DNA of 64,000 nt from Tubulanus polymorphus (lineage: Eukaryota > Nemertea > Palaeonemertea > Tubulaniformes > Tubulanidae), in the NCBI RefSeq assembly GCF_964204645.1, contig NC_134030.1, positions 12,460,278 through 12,524,277 on the forward strand, given 5' to 3'. The notes under the pieces are model-generated. The model worked only from the letters and a program-made list of their open reading frames with translations, made no database searches and was not told where the DNA came from. Within the stretch, counting starts at the first letter, position 1. Every line of letters starts with the position of its first letter. The position numbers and the translations under genes were made by a program. Shown here piece after piece: positions 48,729 through 61,639 of this stretch.

Positions 48729-49077
48729 TAAAGGTAGGGGCACACGAGCCTATTTTTTCGCCCGATCGCGGCAAATTTATAAATCACCGGAAAAATTCGG
48801 CCGACTCGATCGCCCGGCAAATCGCCTGTATCAAACATGTTTGATATTTTCGCCCGATTATTAACGAATTCCGCCGAGCGATACATTTTTATCAACCAAC
48901 ATGATGTATTGTTGATATCATGTGAATTGTTAACTCTCTCAAGTGGCAGTCACTGACCGAATTTCGGTTTGATCGCTACGTGTGCCCGCTCGCATCGGGT
49001 GTATAAATTCATCAGCGAATTCGCTGACAACTTTAATTGTCGCGATCGGGCGAAAAAATACGCTCGCCTACCTTTAA
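48729..49077. mobile_element. TIR element (349 bp)
   Basis: Inverted ends of about 40 bp: TAAAGGTAGG then ATTTTTTCGCCCGATCGCG, against CGCGATCGGGCGAAAAAAT then CCTACCTTTA. There is no coding frame apart from TIR-derived ones that read the same on both strands. Confidence 0.75.
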
Positions 49078-49448
49078 CAATATCCTTATAATATTGATTA
49101 ACTTCATGATTGGTAGCACTATACCATGATAAAGTAACTATCTTGTCACTTAATTTGTTTCTTACATCCATGGATCATGTGACCACATAAAAGACAATCA
49201 AGTATATACTCTTCACTCTGAAGATGAAAATAAATTCCTTAATTTTCCTTTTATTTCCTGTTATTCTGGATTTTATTATCACGATGAAGTTATATATGTG
49301 TAATGCGATCGAAGATGTCAGAAGTAGTATTATTTCAATAATATGTTGCACACTCAAAAGTATATTGGGCACTAACTACAATTCACAAATTTGATGGAAA
49401 TTAACAAAATCCTCTGGGTGAAATCCAATAATTTAAGGCATTGTTAAG

Positions 49449-49607
49449 GAATAAAACCCACAGTTACTTCTGTAAAAACAGTTTATTGCCTTACAGTTTG
49501 GAGTATAATTATCGTATTTTTTGTTCCTCTGATGATGAGGTTTAGTTTGAACCTTGAAACTGTAAGGCAATAAACTGTTTTTACAGAAGTAACTGTGGGT
49601 TTTATTC
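49449..49607. repeat. Perfect 51-bp inverted repeat
   Basis: Arms 49449-49499 and 49557-49607 are exact complements (starting GAATAAAACCCACAGTTACT), separated by 57 bases. The second copy is at 50617-50775. RNA read through this would form long double-stranded RNA. Confidence 0.9.
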
Positions 49608-49690
49608 GTTAACTCTAACACTGAGATTTACATCAGTTCAATGCATTTAAGGCATGATTCTTGACCAGTATGCACGCAATCTAGCTGTTA

Positions 49691-50255
49691 CAGTAGACTC
49701 CGCTCAACCCGAATTCATTGGGACCAAAAAAAATCATCGAGTTAAGCGTAATTCGAGTTGGGTTTTTTTTATAAAATTGGTAAAAAAATAAAATAATAAA
49801 ACCTCAATAAAACGTTCTGTAACATGAAAAAATAAAAGTTAATTCCGTTAAAGTTAAGCTTGTTTTTTGTCCCTTTTTTACCTCCCAAAAATTTACGTGG
49901 TGCGAAGAAAAATGAATGATCATGGACTTGAACTGCCGCTTGAATCGTATTACTGTAGTGAACTTTTTAACATGTGAACGGGCAACGAGCCGTTCATTTT
50001 CAGGTTTTAGGATCGCTAACCAAGCTGGAGATTGTGTACGTGCTGAACGACTGAATGTCTCCATGAGCGATGTATTGTCTACTACTGGTAGCCTACTAAT
50101 CAAAGAAGTAAACACATGCATGTTTTTACCGATACTTATGGTTGCTGCCCGGAGGTCGTTAAGATATTCGAGTTGAGAGAAGTTTGAAATTTCAACATAT
50201 GCCGAGTTCAACCGATTTTTGACTTAATAGGATTGGAGTTGAGAGAAGTCCACTG
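49691..50255. mobile_element. pogo-like MITE (565 bp), duplicated at 50859-51423
   Basis: CAGTAGACTCCGCTCAACCC and GGAGTTGAGAGAAGTCCACTG between TA dinucleotides. A 135-codon minus-strand frame (49804-50211) shows no transposase motif I recognise. Confidence 0.65.
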
Positions 50256-51595
50256 TAATTCCTGGTGCTTTGTTAGCATGTATTTATTTATGTTTCATTG
50301 ATTTATGCACTAATGTTACGGTATTAGAAATGACCTGCTTAATGGTGTCAAATGATTTTACAGCTTCCTTTGTGATTTTCATAAAAAAATTCTATCCTTA
50401 TACAATTTTTGCTCAATGCTGTATTGAGGTATTCTGGATTTTATTATCACGATGAAGTTATATATGTGTAATGCGATCGAAGATGTCAGAAGTAGTATTA
50501 TTTCAATAATATGTTGCACACTCAAAAGTATATTGGGCACTAACTACAATTCACAAATTTGATGGAAATTAACAAAATCCTCTGGGTGAAATCCAATAAT
50601 TTAAGGCATTGTTAAGGAATAAAACCCACAGTTACTTCTGTAAAAACAGTTTATTGCCTTACAGTTTGGAGTATAATTATCGTATTTTTTGTTCCTCTGA
50701 TGATGAGGTTTAGTTTGAACCTTGAAACTGTAAGGCAATAAACTGTTTTTACAGAAGTAACTGTGGGTTTTATTCGTTAACTCTAACACTGAGATTTACA
50801 TCAGTTCAATGCATTTAAGGCATGATTCTTGACCAGTATGCACGCAATCTAGCTGTTACAGTAGACTCCGCTCAACCCGAATTCATTGGGACCAAAAAAA
50901 ATCATCGAGTTAAGCGTAATTCGAGTTGGGTTTTTTTTATAAAATTGGTAAAAAAATAAAATAATAAAACCTCAATAAAACGTTCTGTAACATGAAAAAA
51001 TAAAAGTTAATTCCGTTAAAGTTAAGCTTGTTTTTTGTCCCTTTTTTACCTCCCAAAAATTTACGTGGTGCGAAGAAAAATGAATGATCATGGACTTGAA
51101 CTGCCGCTTGAATCGTATTACTGTAGTGAACTTTTTAACATGTGAACGGGCAACGAGCCGTTCATTTTCAGGTTTTAGGATCGCTAACCAAGCTGGAGAT
51201 TGTGTATGTGCTGAACGACTGAATGTCTCCATGAGCGATGTATTGTCTACTACTGGTAGCCTACTAATCAAAGAAGTAAACACATGCATGTTTTTACCGA
51301 TACTTATGGTTGCTGCCCGGAGGTCGTTAAGATATTCGAGTTGAGAGAAGTTTGAAATTTCAACATATGCCGAGTTCAACCGATTTTTGACTTAATAGGA
51401 TTGGAGTTGAGAGAAGTCCACTGTAATTCCTGGTGCTTTGTTAGCATGTATTTATTTATGTTTCATTGATTTATGCACTAATGTTACGGTATTAGAAATG
51501 ACCTGCTTAATGGTGTCAAATGATTTTACAGCTTCCTTTGTGATTTTCATAAAAAAATTCTATCCTTATACAATTTTTGCTCAATGCTGTATTGA

Positions 51596-52799
51596 GTTCT
51601 ACTGGAAGGTGTTACTGGACATTATATGGATGAATTGACAATCATTATAACCTATGGGCCTCTGGAGTCTTGTTGTGGCATCGATAGCCCATCTTCCATA
51701 CTGTTAGTGATTGCTATTGATATCAGTCAATAGTCTCGTGCAAGAATGGGGCCATACTAGCGGCCATAATTGATTCTTTAAAAAAGTAGATGTTCCGATC
51801 ATACGCAGCAAAGTTTATTAGGTAAGATCCTCAAAAATTTTGGTGATGAGTGATTGCGACGATCAGTATGCTAATGTTGTCTATAGTAAGCCCTTTCACC
51901 CTAGATGCTGTACTAATTGGTGAATGAGCACTGGCTCAGTTTCACTTAAAACTGAATACTAGTGGCTGCTTGTATTTCATGTTCCTCTCTAACCATCGGG
52001 GGACTATAGATTTTTCGGGAACCATTAATTTGACAAACTTCATATGTGATCTTGTGAAACCAAGGAAAAATTTTCCATGAAAATGTGAATTTGAGAGGAA
52101 CTTATGGACGTGAATTTCAGCATGCTTCCATGAATCTTTGGAAACCAATCGATTGGTTTGGGGATTGAAGGCCATTCGGTCAGAATGGTTCATATGATAT
52201 GAATATATTATGATATATGGTTTTTATAATGGACATATGGCAACTGAGGCTTGATAGACATTCATTTGCCCGTATGTAACGGTTTGGAGTACCGTAGTTG
52301 GGTTATTACTACGTTAATGCATCTGTTTATTGATATTGAAATTTATTCATTCAATGTTACATTATCTGATGTAGTTACAAATATAATGAAAGGAGAAAAA
52401 TGTAACATAGTAATGGGGCTACATGGAGAGACTAAAAAGTCCGTCTATTCATTAAAACTAACAGTTTGTATGAATTTAGTGCGTGAATTATGGCCGTGAA
52501 ATTATGAAAATGTGAATTCATTCCCCCTATTGTCCCCCTTGCTAGAAGTTATTCGATTGAGATAACATTCTACGTAGATTCATCTGCAACAAATTATTTT
52601 GTTAATAATTTTGCATCTTGGTTAAGTACTTAATCTTCTTCGAATATTCATAGTTAATTGACTGGCTGACTGCATGATTTTATCTTAAGTGCATGTACTA
52701 GAAGCTATTTTTCAATATTGCAACAAATTTGACATATGGGAAATTTTTAGATTCAATCTTTTGCCGTTTATCTGGTCATCATTAATATTCTCTTTTCAG
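51596..52799. other. Region upstream of CROT
   Basis: It ends in a good acceptor (CTCTTTTCAG at 52790-52799) directly before the exon with the CROT start codon, so a 5' UTR exon probably lies upstream. None could be identified, and no core promoter was recognised. Confidence 0.4.
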
Positions 52800-52828
52800 T
52801 GCATGCCTGTCAAGTCAACACTTACAGT

Positions 52829-55800
52829 ATGTTCGATCCGAAACTTTATGAAAGCAATCCCGAGGAAACTTTCTTAAATTATAATGAAAAAACATTCCAA
52901 TACCAGGATTCACTGCCTTCGCTTCCTGTTTGCTCTCTAAACCAAAGTATTCAAAGATATTTGTCATCTGGTAAGATTCATAAATTTTTCCAATGACTAA
53001 GATTGGCAATCGGCAAATGTATACACTTATCTAAAATTATGAATTGTATGCTTATCTTCTTTTAGTTAAAGCTGTTGCAAGTGAGGCCGAATATGCAAAC
53101 ACTGTTAAGATAACAGAGGATTTTAGAAATGGAATTGGTAAAGAATTGCAGGCAAAATTGGAGGAACGAGGAAAGATAGAAAGAAACTGGGTATATAGGC
53201 TAAGTATTATTCCTGATAGCAGCTACTTTTGGCATCAATTCCCACAAGTCACATGATATCAATAGTGCATTCCAATGGTTTATAAGATTCTATCGCTCAA
53301 TATAATGAGTGTATCTGCAAGTGATCTGATCAGAAATAATTGGCGAAGAATAATAAACACATACCGGCAAGGGATTGATTAGGCCCGGTAAAATCATTGC
53401 TGTGGCCAGTATATAACTGAATTTTTTTGCCGATTTTTATACTTGTTTTGTAAGTAAATTTTGTTAATGAAAAGTAAAGAATGATAATTTTCATAAGCAT
53501 ACTCAATATTTTTTTATATTTCAGCTAGCTAAGTGGTGGGATGATGCCGCTTATCTCTCATCCCGAGAACCTGTAGTTCCAGTCTTGAATATTGCTGGTC
53601 CTAGTCCTATGCATGATCATTACTGGCATCCAGAGGAAGGAACTCAAATAGAACGAGCAGCTCTTTTGGTGTATTATGCCACAAAATTTTGGCAGACCCT
53701 TCATAGGTAAGTGTAAGCCAGTATTGTATTGTATAAGTTAAAAACTAAATCACTAACATTCCCCTCTTCGTTCTTAGGGAAAATCTAGCTGTTCATAAGA
53801 AAAAGGATGGAACCCCACTTTGTATGAATCAGTTTAGAAATCTATACAGTGCTTGTAAAATACCGAGAGAGAAAGTTGATGAACTGGTTTTTCATTTCAA
53901 AACTGGTAGGCAAAAAACATGGTACTATTTTCATTATCATAAATGTGAAATGTGAGCCTCATGTGAAAAAAATTCCCTTTATGATCTCAAGAATGAAAAT
54001 TATATTTCAATTTGATATGGCCAAATATTCGGAAACCATGAGAAGTTCTTTCCTGGAGGTGCATTTTTAGTGCATAGTGTATACCTGAAAAAGTGTTCTT
54101 AATTGCAACATTATTGTCCCTATCACTCTACCGAATGAAAGGGGACTTGACTTACGTAACCGTCGGTCAGTTCATACATTTTTTTGAGCATGTTACAGGC
54201 TGACCATCATGTAGTAAATGGCATCTTCTTGGAGTTTATGACATCAGGTTCTGATTGATTTCATTATTGTATTGCCTGATGGTATCATTTAATGAAAACC
54301 CCTGCCCAGCACCTTCTATTAGACCAGCTGTCAGCAGCAATGGTATGAATTGTATGTTCTTCTCGTAAAACATGTCTCTATTATTTCTCAAATTTATCAA
54401 TCGAGACACTCAAAAGTCTAGTTTTGGTTCGAAGAATGAGAACCTAAGCTATCGTCAAGTTGCTGTCATGAAGTGACGTGACAGGATCGGAAGATTTTTT
54501 TTTCAGAGAGTGATACCGTAATGAAATAGGTCCACAGATATTCATTTGTCTTAAGATTATTATCATTATCATGATAAATAGATTTAAATACTCTGAATAA
54601 TATCATTTTTCTAAATCATGCGTAATGAACACCGATTTAGCGGTTAAAACAAATGATTACATCTACTCACGCATGAATACACAATCCATGCTGCGCCTGT
54701 TGTAAGCGTACCGTACACCCACACATTGATGCCGACACCGGCTCTACTTCAAAAGTTATGAACAAAATATTTGTCTCCTTAGTCCTCAGAATATAGACGA
54801 GTTAGGCTGGTGTTTAATAACAGAACTTTATTTACTCTATATACAACATAATTTACTGCTCGCAGCGTGCGTGCGTGCAGCTTGACAAGAGTGGTAACAC
54901 TGAATCACAAAACGTACAGTAAACGCCCACTGAAAAAGGCGCGAAAACCGATTACCCGTGAAGCGTGTCGGAATACCGACACAATATTAGAAATATTTGT
55001 GATCCGATTTACACCAAATAAACCTTTAAAGTAAGGTATTTAGCATTGGATATTGTGCCGAAAATTCCAGATTGATACACTGCATAGTTTTTCAAGTAAG
55101 CGCATTTTTCGTGTAATCCAATTATGTTGATTGACAGGCAGGCTCAGCTGTGCGCCTCATTTTCCGATGACGTCAGATGTAAACAATAACATTACCACGT
55201 GCGCAACGCCAATGGAAAACAAATTGAATTTTTTTTTCAAACTACTCTAATGGAATATTGATTTCTTTTTATAATTTGCCTTTCTTTTATGTAATTCATG
55301 ATTTATACATCAGCCTTTGCTTCTTTGAACCTCAGGACTTTGAAGTCCTCTTGTATAGGGTTTTAGCTTTTTATGATTTGTTAAAGCTTTAAAACTTTGC
55401 CATATCATGAAAAATGCTATTCTCAATGCTCGCGGCTGAAATATTATCGAACGCATTACTGTGAATCTATTGTTTATCGCTATGGTGAGGGCACTGATAG
55501 ATTTCACAGAACAAAGGCAAATATATTGTGACATCACACATTCAGTGTTCCTGTTTGCTTATCAAATTTTACTCTGTGTCTGCTGTCCTGTTGAGACCTT
55601 GTTAGCACAATACAGGCTACAATTCTTGATGGATTACTCCTAATCATAGAGTGAAAATATGTGGAGATGCCCAAAATTGAGGTTATCGGTCCATCCCATA
55701 TGGCCACCAGGGCAGCCGTCTTGAATTTCTTGTTTGCACTATACAACCTCTTATTCTGGATCAGTTTTCATGAAATTTAATGAGTGGGTTTGAACAGGTG

Positions 55801-58364
55801 TGAAGTCGGACCCTATCGAAAAGTAGGTCATCCGCCTTCAAATATGGCTGCCAGCGCAGCCATCTTGAATGCTCTTGTTCACACAATACAGCCAGTAATT
55901 CTTGATCGATTTCCATGAGCCTTGGTGTGAGGTTTAAGGCAGGTAAGCTCTCCACCTTTATTGAAAATGGAGTTCAGCAGTAATCAAATATGGCCAGGTT
56001 TGAGGCAGGTATATCTGTGTTCCACTTTAACAAATAATTCTTACAAAGTCAATGAACAAGTGATTAAACACTGCTGTTTATGAAGTATGCAATACGTTTA
56101 GAACCTTTAGAACGTTTAGTGTCTTCAATTTCTTGCCCTTTTACTTTTTACTTACCCGGGGTGACATACATGGCATTGTCACATTATAGTATTTCTATGC
56201 TGATACAAAGACCTACAGTTGTATGTCAATTAGAAAACAATCTATGTAAATATCTATGCAAATTGGTATGATTATACATATATTATTTTTGTAGCTTCTG
56301 AAGACTCGAAGAACTATCCTCGCCACTTTGTGGTACAAAAATCTGGCCGTTTCTTCATGGTCGATGCTGTGGATGCAACAGGAGAGCTGGTTACACCACC
56401 TGACCTACAAATACAACTGCAGAATATATCCGATATCTGTGATAACGAGGATCCTGGACCAGGCCTAGGCATGTTAACTGCTGATTATAGAGATAAATGG
56501 GCTGAGGTAATTTCGTGAGATCATTAGGCCTATAGGCACTCCGACATAGCTTTGATAGCTAATGCATAAAACAACTAGTTATCCCTATACATAATATATC
56601 ACATGTGTTGTTGCCCAGGGACAAGCCTAATTGGACTAAAGAAAGGGCACTCAGAATGAAGGCAATGGAAGAGTGCAGAATGGATTGAAATATATGTATT
56701 CTGATAGGGTATAAGTTCTTCTTTCCATCACTATGCATTTTGGATAGGTAGTGCCAATCTTCATGATTTGTGACTATGCGATTTGTAGGCTACAAGCGAA
56801 TAAGCTTTTCTCGCCTAGCAAATATAGGTTAAGTTCACGCTACAATTGAATTGATTTAAGTTTTTTCTCGTCTTGCAAATTTTGTTCAATTTGTTCAACA
56901 ATCAACAGTTTTTATTGGCCTATCGAAATACTGACTTTGTTGTACTTGATGAATTTGGCCCTGGGGACTCCAAATTTACTTCTTTATAGCCGTTTGTTCA
57001 TTCTAAACGATATTTTGTTGTAAGCACTTTCGTTGTAACAAGGTCCCACTGCATTTTTAGCTGGAAGTAGCAGCAGCTTTTACTATGCTATATTGAAAGA
57101 AACGTGTGACTGATATACACATTCGACCAGGTTTTAACCATTAAGTACATGCATGAATCACAGATGTTCAATTGCTCATCATACTATAATTGGCGTAGGT
57201 GTCAAAATGTAAACGTTTCCTTTAATTTCCTGAACAGGTTCTCTTCATCCTGTCCCCACCGGACTTCAATCTTTCGTTTTTACGTAACATCTCCATAGAA
57301 TTGCTGTGAGTTATTAAAAATCGTAAAATAGGTTTTAATAAAAGTAATGCCATTTCTTGATTCAATGTGATTCCTGGTGAATCCTCACTGCTTTCAAGAC
57401 ACATTCATTCAATTGATGGCTGCACTTGATGATACTGAAAACATTGTAATGAATCGAGGTATGAGTGACAGAACTTGCAGTTATATGGTGGGACTTGACT
57501 GCATTTTGAGAAATCTATTCAATAAGAATTATTGCTTCCACGTAACAGAAGAAAATCTGCCCAGTGTTAAGGTGTATTAGATACCACCCTCGATTCAAAA
57601 CAATTGTATTTGGCTGCACTGATATTAGTTTGCAGTGGCGGTGAAGGGATAGATGGCGGCACCAATTGAATTCTACAATTACATGATGGGGCTTAGGACT
57701 CAAATTTGAACAACGGATTTATTGCTCCCGAGTAACACAATCATTAATGCAAAAACCCGTTATCTGCTGTACAGCAATATTTGGCTTTTGAAATGCTAAT
57801 TCAATGCTATGTATATGCATATTTTTGCAACTTCAGAATCGGCAGCACCTTGGTTCATTGCATCCAGAAAACAACAGATGTCTCAGAGCAATTGATACCA
57901 GTCTCTTCACAGTCATATTAGATGATGCTAGGCCAGCTACAAAAACTGAGGTATATGTATACGGATATATGATATATTTATATGAGTATGGAAAATCAAA
58001 TGAATAAGGCATAGAGTGGAAAATATGTATCTCGACAAAATGAATATGTTGCCTGATATGTATCTCGACAAAATGAATATGTTACCTTATTCAGGCACTT
58101 CATCAAGGTCTACTGGGAGATGGTAAAAATCGCTGGTTTGACAAGGCAGTTGGTTTTGTTTTTTACAAAAATGGTGGATTTTCTACAGCTTGTGATGTAA
58201 GTAATAATAGATAATTGCTTGATCTTTTTAGTAAAAGTCGATATTTTCTTGATGAAATATTTGTCAAACCTTTTTTTCAGCACTCGCCTTTTGATGGCAT
58301 TGTTCTAAGTCAGATGACCTATTTCGTAGATTTATGTATCTATCACACTCAGGGAAAATGGCAG
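52829..58364 (+). CDS. CROT: Peroxisomal carnitine O-octanoyltransferase (N-terminal eight exons; 3' part outside window)
   Basis: Transfers medium-chain acyl groups between CoA and carnitine so that chain-shortened fatty acids can leave the peroxisome. Coding exons: 52829-52970, 53066-53190, 53525-53706, 53778-53905, 56295-56506, 57837-57950, 58095-58196 and 58281-58364. All are GT-AG and in phase, giving 363 residues, against about 610 for the human enzyme. Family landmarks: KTFQYQDSLPSLPV near the N-terminus, KWWDDAAYLSSREPVV, NIAGPSPMHDHYW, LCMNQFRNLYSACKIP, and the catalytic His at the start of exon 8 (ACD then HSPFDG). The start at MFDPKLYE gives an N-terminus close to that of CROT, without the extra segment of mitochondrial CPTs. 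The first exon begins at 52800 with 5' UTR. The C-terminal carnitine/CoA-binding part and any peroxisomal C-terminal signal are not in the window. Confidence 0.93.
55600..56000. repeat. Tandem core repeats in CROT intron 4
   Basis: Three diverged units begin near 55608, 55738 and 55885 (CACAATACAG then TTCTTGATGGAT-like; period about 130-147 bp). Each contains GGCCACCAGGGCAGCCGTCTTGAAT or a variant. It resembles the minisatellite core of HINE-like elements; no ends recognised. Confidence 0.5.
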
Positions 58365-59954
58365 GTATGATTGTGTCTAGTTACATGCCTTAGATGGTAA
58401 AGCTTGAGTCTAGTAAAACTTCCATGAATTGGTTATCTTATTGGTTAAATTGAATTTCAAAGCGAGCACTTCTAGAAAATATGTTTAGTTTTTTTAGCTC
58501 GCATTAGCCTATGCCAACGGTCTGGCCGATCAATAATCATTCGTATGCTTAAAACACTACGCTCAAAGCTATTTTTAGCACTCTCAAACACAATTTCAGT
58601 AGCCTGTAATTTCACTACTAATGGGCGAATGGAACGGATTAAGCAAAAATATATTTCGTAATTGGTTTTTCTTCATGGTGCGCAAAGTTGAAAGCTGTGG
58701 GTTTCATAGTTTTTGAGACATTTACCATAAAGTTTCGAAAATTCGATTTATTTGAGCAAGTTTTTTTTATGCAGCATCTTTAACTGTCCAAAATAACACA
58801 TGTGAAAATTCAATGCTATTTGTATCGGAAGCACTTCATCTCGCAAAGATCCGACGCTTTGTTCGGTAGTTATGGGCTTTCAAAGACGAAACCCCCAAAA
58901 ATCTTGGTTATGTATAATTTGTGTTGAGCCGGTTTTGACCTCCATCATGACGTCATTACATTGAATGAGGTGGATCAGCTGATGCGCGTTATTGAACTAA
59001 CAAAATGGCGGCATGATTGAATAGGTTGATTCATCATTTCTAGCCATATACGAGACCTGCCAACCGTTACCATTTCGCCGTAATACGTTACGTTTGGTAT
59101 GTCGATAATGCGGCGTTCCGATCAGAATGAAACGAACTGTAAACATGTGACGATGATCTGTTTTATGTCTAATAGATTACGTGTTTGAGTTCGTCAGCGG
59201 CGATGAAAATATTCAATAGCACAACCCCCAGCCGACATGTGACGCCACCTGCTTATCATTTATCGGTGTGCTTACTGTGGCAAGTTTCTTCGGAAAAGGG
59301 AAGTAGGCTGTGTTTGGTCCTGTTTCTGTAGAATCCGTAGTAAGGAAATTGGACGATAGTTACTATAGTGAATCGGAAATCGCTGTTCTATCGGCTGTTG
59401 ATGAAGCCGTCGTCTGATCCCAGAAGAGATGCAGGCTCCAAGGTATTTAAACCAGACTATCAAGTTAAATACCCATGCGTTACCAAATCCATGTTATGCG
59501 GGATACCATTACCAGTGCTGTTACTGGGAAACTCCAGTACGTTAAGGGCTAATTTGGAAAGTACATTCAGACATTTTGGACCAGTCTTAATCTACCCGGT
59601 ATGCGTGTGAACAGAAACAGGTACCAGGTTCGGTCTATATTGTAATTCTGAATCTCTGCGTTAGATGTCGCAACCTCTACGGTAGAGTGTGAGTCCAGTT
59701 TATTAAGTTTTCAATGCTTTTATTACCGTTTATGCAATTATTTTTAAGTACTGCTTTCAGTTCAGTTTTAAGTTCAGTGTTTATTGAAAAAAAAAACCAT
59801 TTTGTACTGTTATGTGGGTTAGTTAACTATTGAATGGGATCAAAATAAGCATTTTGACAAATGAAGTGCTTGATCTTAAACAATTGTTAGCACTGTTGTT
59901 GGATACACCACCATACATGGAATTAGCATCACTCAGTTTTTTTATGTACCTGTA
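58365..59954. other. Probably CROT intron; no further CROT exon seen
   Basis: I looked for the downstream CROT motifs (the HPDTFIQLALQLAYYR, ETAMTRHFYHGRTE and STSLVGY regions) and found none up to 64000. The frame at 59368-59610 ends at a GTATGC and could be a stray exon, but has no recognisable similarity. Confidence 0.45.
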
Positions 59955-60168
59955 TGCATATTTTGCAAACTGCAAATGTCATTCGCAGATTTGTAGCTCA
60001 TGACATTCTCTATGATTGTGGTGAGTTTTGGTGAATGTGGTCATTATTTATTCGTTAGTTTCAAGGTCATTAGTTTGAAATGTTCAACAGGGAGTATTGA
60101 ATATTGAATTTGCCCAGATTGTTGAGCATCCACTTCCCAAAATGGGCACGGTGTCCCTGGACCCCTAG
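59955..60168 (+). repeat. HINE/pearl-like 3' fragment
   Basis: One partial core unit and the terminal CCACTTCCCAAAATGGGCAC, then GGACCCCTAG end. Confidence 0.6.
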
Positions 60169-60187
60169 TTTAATCATTCCCCTTACA

Positions 60188-61320
60188 AAAAAATCACACA
60201 TGTGATTAAAAAAAAAAAAACATGTGATTCACATGTATAAAAATGGGACATTATCACACGTGTGATTTTGTCCCATTTTAGGCCAGCCATAGGCCGAGCC
60301 TATTACTATTCAAATGGAGCAGATTTTAATGACATGGTTTCCAGAGTAAAGGCTCTTTGACTGTGCAACTGAGCATATATTCATACAAATCATTCATTTA
60401 AGCATTATCCATTCTATGAAGCTGAATTTTGAAAAGGGCCCTCGTTAAAATTTATATGAGCGTTTTCGCGAAAATCTGAACTAAAAAATATCTGTTTTAA
60501 AAAGCCAATCAGAAAGCAAAGACTCCTCTATGATTGGCTTTGGCGCAGTGATCAGCAGGTATTCACATGAACCCATAGTATTGTCTACCGTTTTACTTCC
60601 GGGTTTTATTCTAAGATCTAAAATTGTATTTCAAGATCGATTTCTGTGAAATCTTTAGTTGATTTGGTTTTTGGGAGGAATATTTTCATTTGCACTCCTG
60701 AAAATATCATTGACAATTGTACAAAGTCCGGGAAAAATAGCTTTTTCTCAAATCGGATGGATGACCTTGATATGCTAATTAGCCATGTGCTCAAACTGCA
60801 AATTTAATCAAATTTTATTCTGCCAAAATATATTAAATCCAATTCAATTTTGTTTTATTGAACAAATAAAACATCAAATCCTATTCCATTTTGTTTTATT
60901 GAGCAAATTTCAGAAAATTTATTTCTATTCCGCATTCAAATCAGTAAGACCAAGGGACAAGATTTATCTGACGTATTTGTTCTTGCCAGCTCCAGACAAT
61001 TTGTATTGTGTAATTATTGGTATAGTAATGGCATTGAGCTGGGAGTGGATTTTGACAAATATAACCCACAGAATGCATCATTTACCATTTTATGAAAAGC
61101 TGACAGGTGGGCCATAGCGCCCCTTGGGGCTCTTGTTACACATGTGAATCACACATGTGATTCACATTCTGGGTTGTGTCACACATGTGATTTTATGAAT
61201 CACACATGTGATTTCGTCCCATTTTCACAAATGTTTATCACATGTGTGATACAGCCCTGAATGTGAATCACACATGTCATATAACACAGTCCTGTGTGAT
61301 TTATAACGCATGTGCTCTGC
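60188..61320. repeat. Array of TCACACATGTGA palindromes split by an insertion
   Basis: ATCACACATGTGATT or close variants occur at about 60192, 60222, 60253, 61148, 61168, 61187, 61230 and 61266, some followed by TTTCGTCCCATTTT or TTTTGTCCCATTTT. The block 60278-61137, ending GCGCCCCTTGGGGCTCTTGTT, interrupts the array. Further copies lie at 63212-63300. Confidence 0.7.
60278..61137 (+). mobile_element. Insertion with hairpin and CTTGTT end
   Basis: About 860 bp inserted in the palindrome array. The left end reads TTAGGCCAGCCATAGGCC. The right end has GCCCCTTGGGGC followed by TCTTGTT, as at 26263 and 3948, so it is possibly HINE-like. The 110-codon frame inside (60785-61117) has no recognisable similarity. 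Confidence 0.45.
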
Positions 61321-61595
61321 AATCATCCTCATTGTTCCAGCTCCACACGACTCTCTTGACAAGGGAGTATTCATGAAGAAGTATAAATGTAATACACATT
61401 CATGATGGTCAAAATTTGATCACTTTTTTCTTTGGACATGATGTTTCATCCAAACTTCACAATTTCCTAAAAACTCATTGCCTGAAAGGAGATCCACAAT
61501 TGCAAAACGAAATGTAGTTTCTAAAATTACCAACCAAATGTAATAACTCACTTGTATACATGTTAATGGGAATTTTATTTTCAAATATTTACAGA

Positions 61596-61601
61596 TTTAT
61601 T
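61596..61601 (-). terminator. Candidate polyadenylation signal (minus strand)
   Basis: AATAAA on the minus strand, 38 bases past the TAA of the possible terminal exon at 61640-61734. Confidence 0.35.
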
Positions 61602-61639
61602 TCGTAGTTTTATACACTAAGTGCAGTGTACGGTGTTGT

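Larger units (their letters stand above)
49260..51595. repeat. Recent 1,168-bp tandem duplication
   Basis: Units 49260-50427 and 50428-51595 are almost identical; the clearest difference I saw is CGTGCTGAACG versus TGTGCTGAACG (about 50039/51207). Each unit holds a perfect 51-bp hairpin (49449-49607 in unit 1) and a TIR element (49691-50255 in unit 1) with a 135-codon minus-strand frame. Near-identity means a recent event, or an assembly artefact. Confidence 0.92.

Noticed and set aside
49804-50211. 135-codon minus-strand frame in the pogo-like MITE
   Set aside because: No transposase or DNA-binding motif; its presence in both tandem copies reflects the duplication, not selection.
57377-57580. 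Frame with DTFIQLMAALDD, resembling DTFIQLALQLAY of CROT
   Set aside because: It lies before exon 6, where that C-terminal motif would be out of order, and the rest of the frame does not match. Adjoining sequence (57510-57560) is echoed at 57700-57750 as a repeat. Taken as coincidence.
59368-59610. 80-codon frame ending near a GTATGC
   Set aside because: No family similarity, no acceptor or promoter evidence. It could be an exon but cannot be supported.
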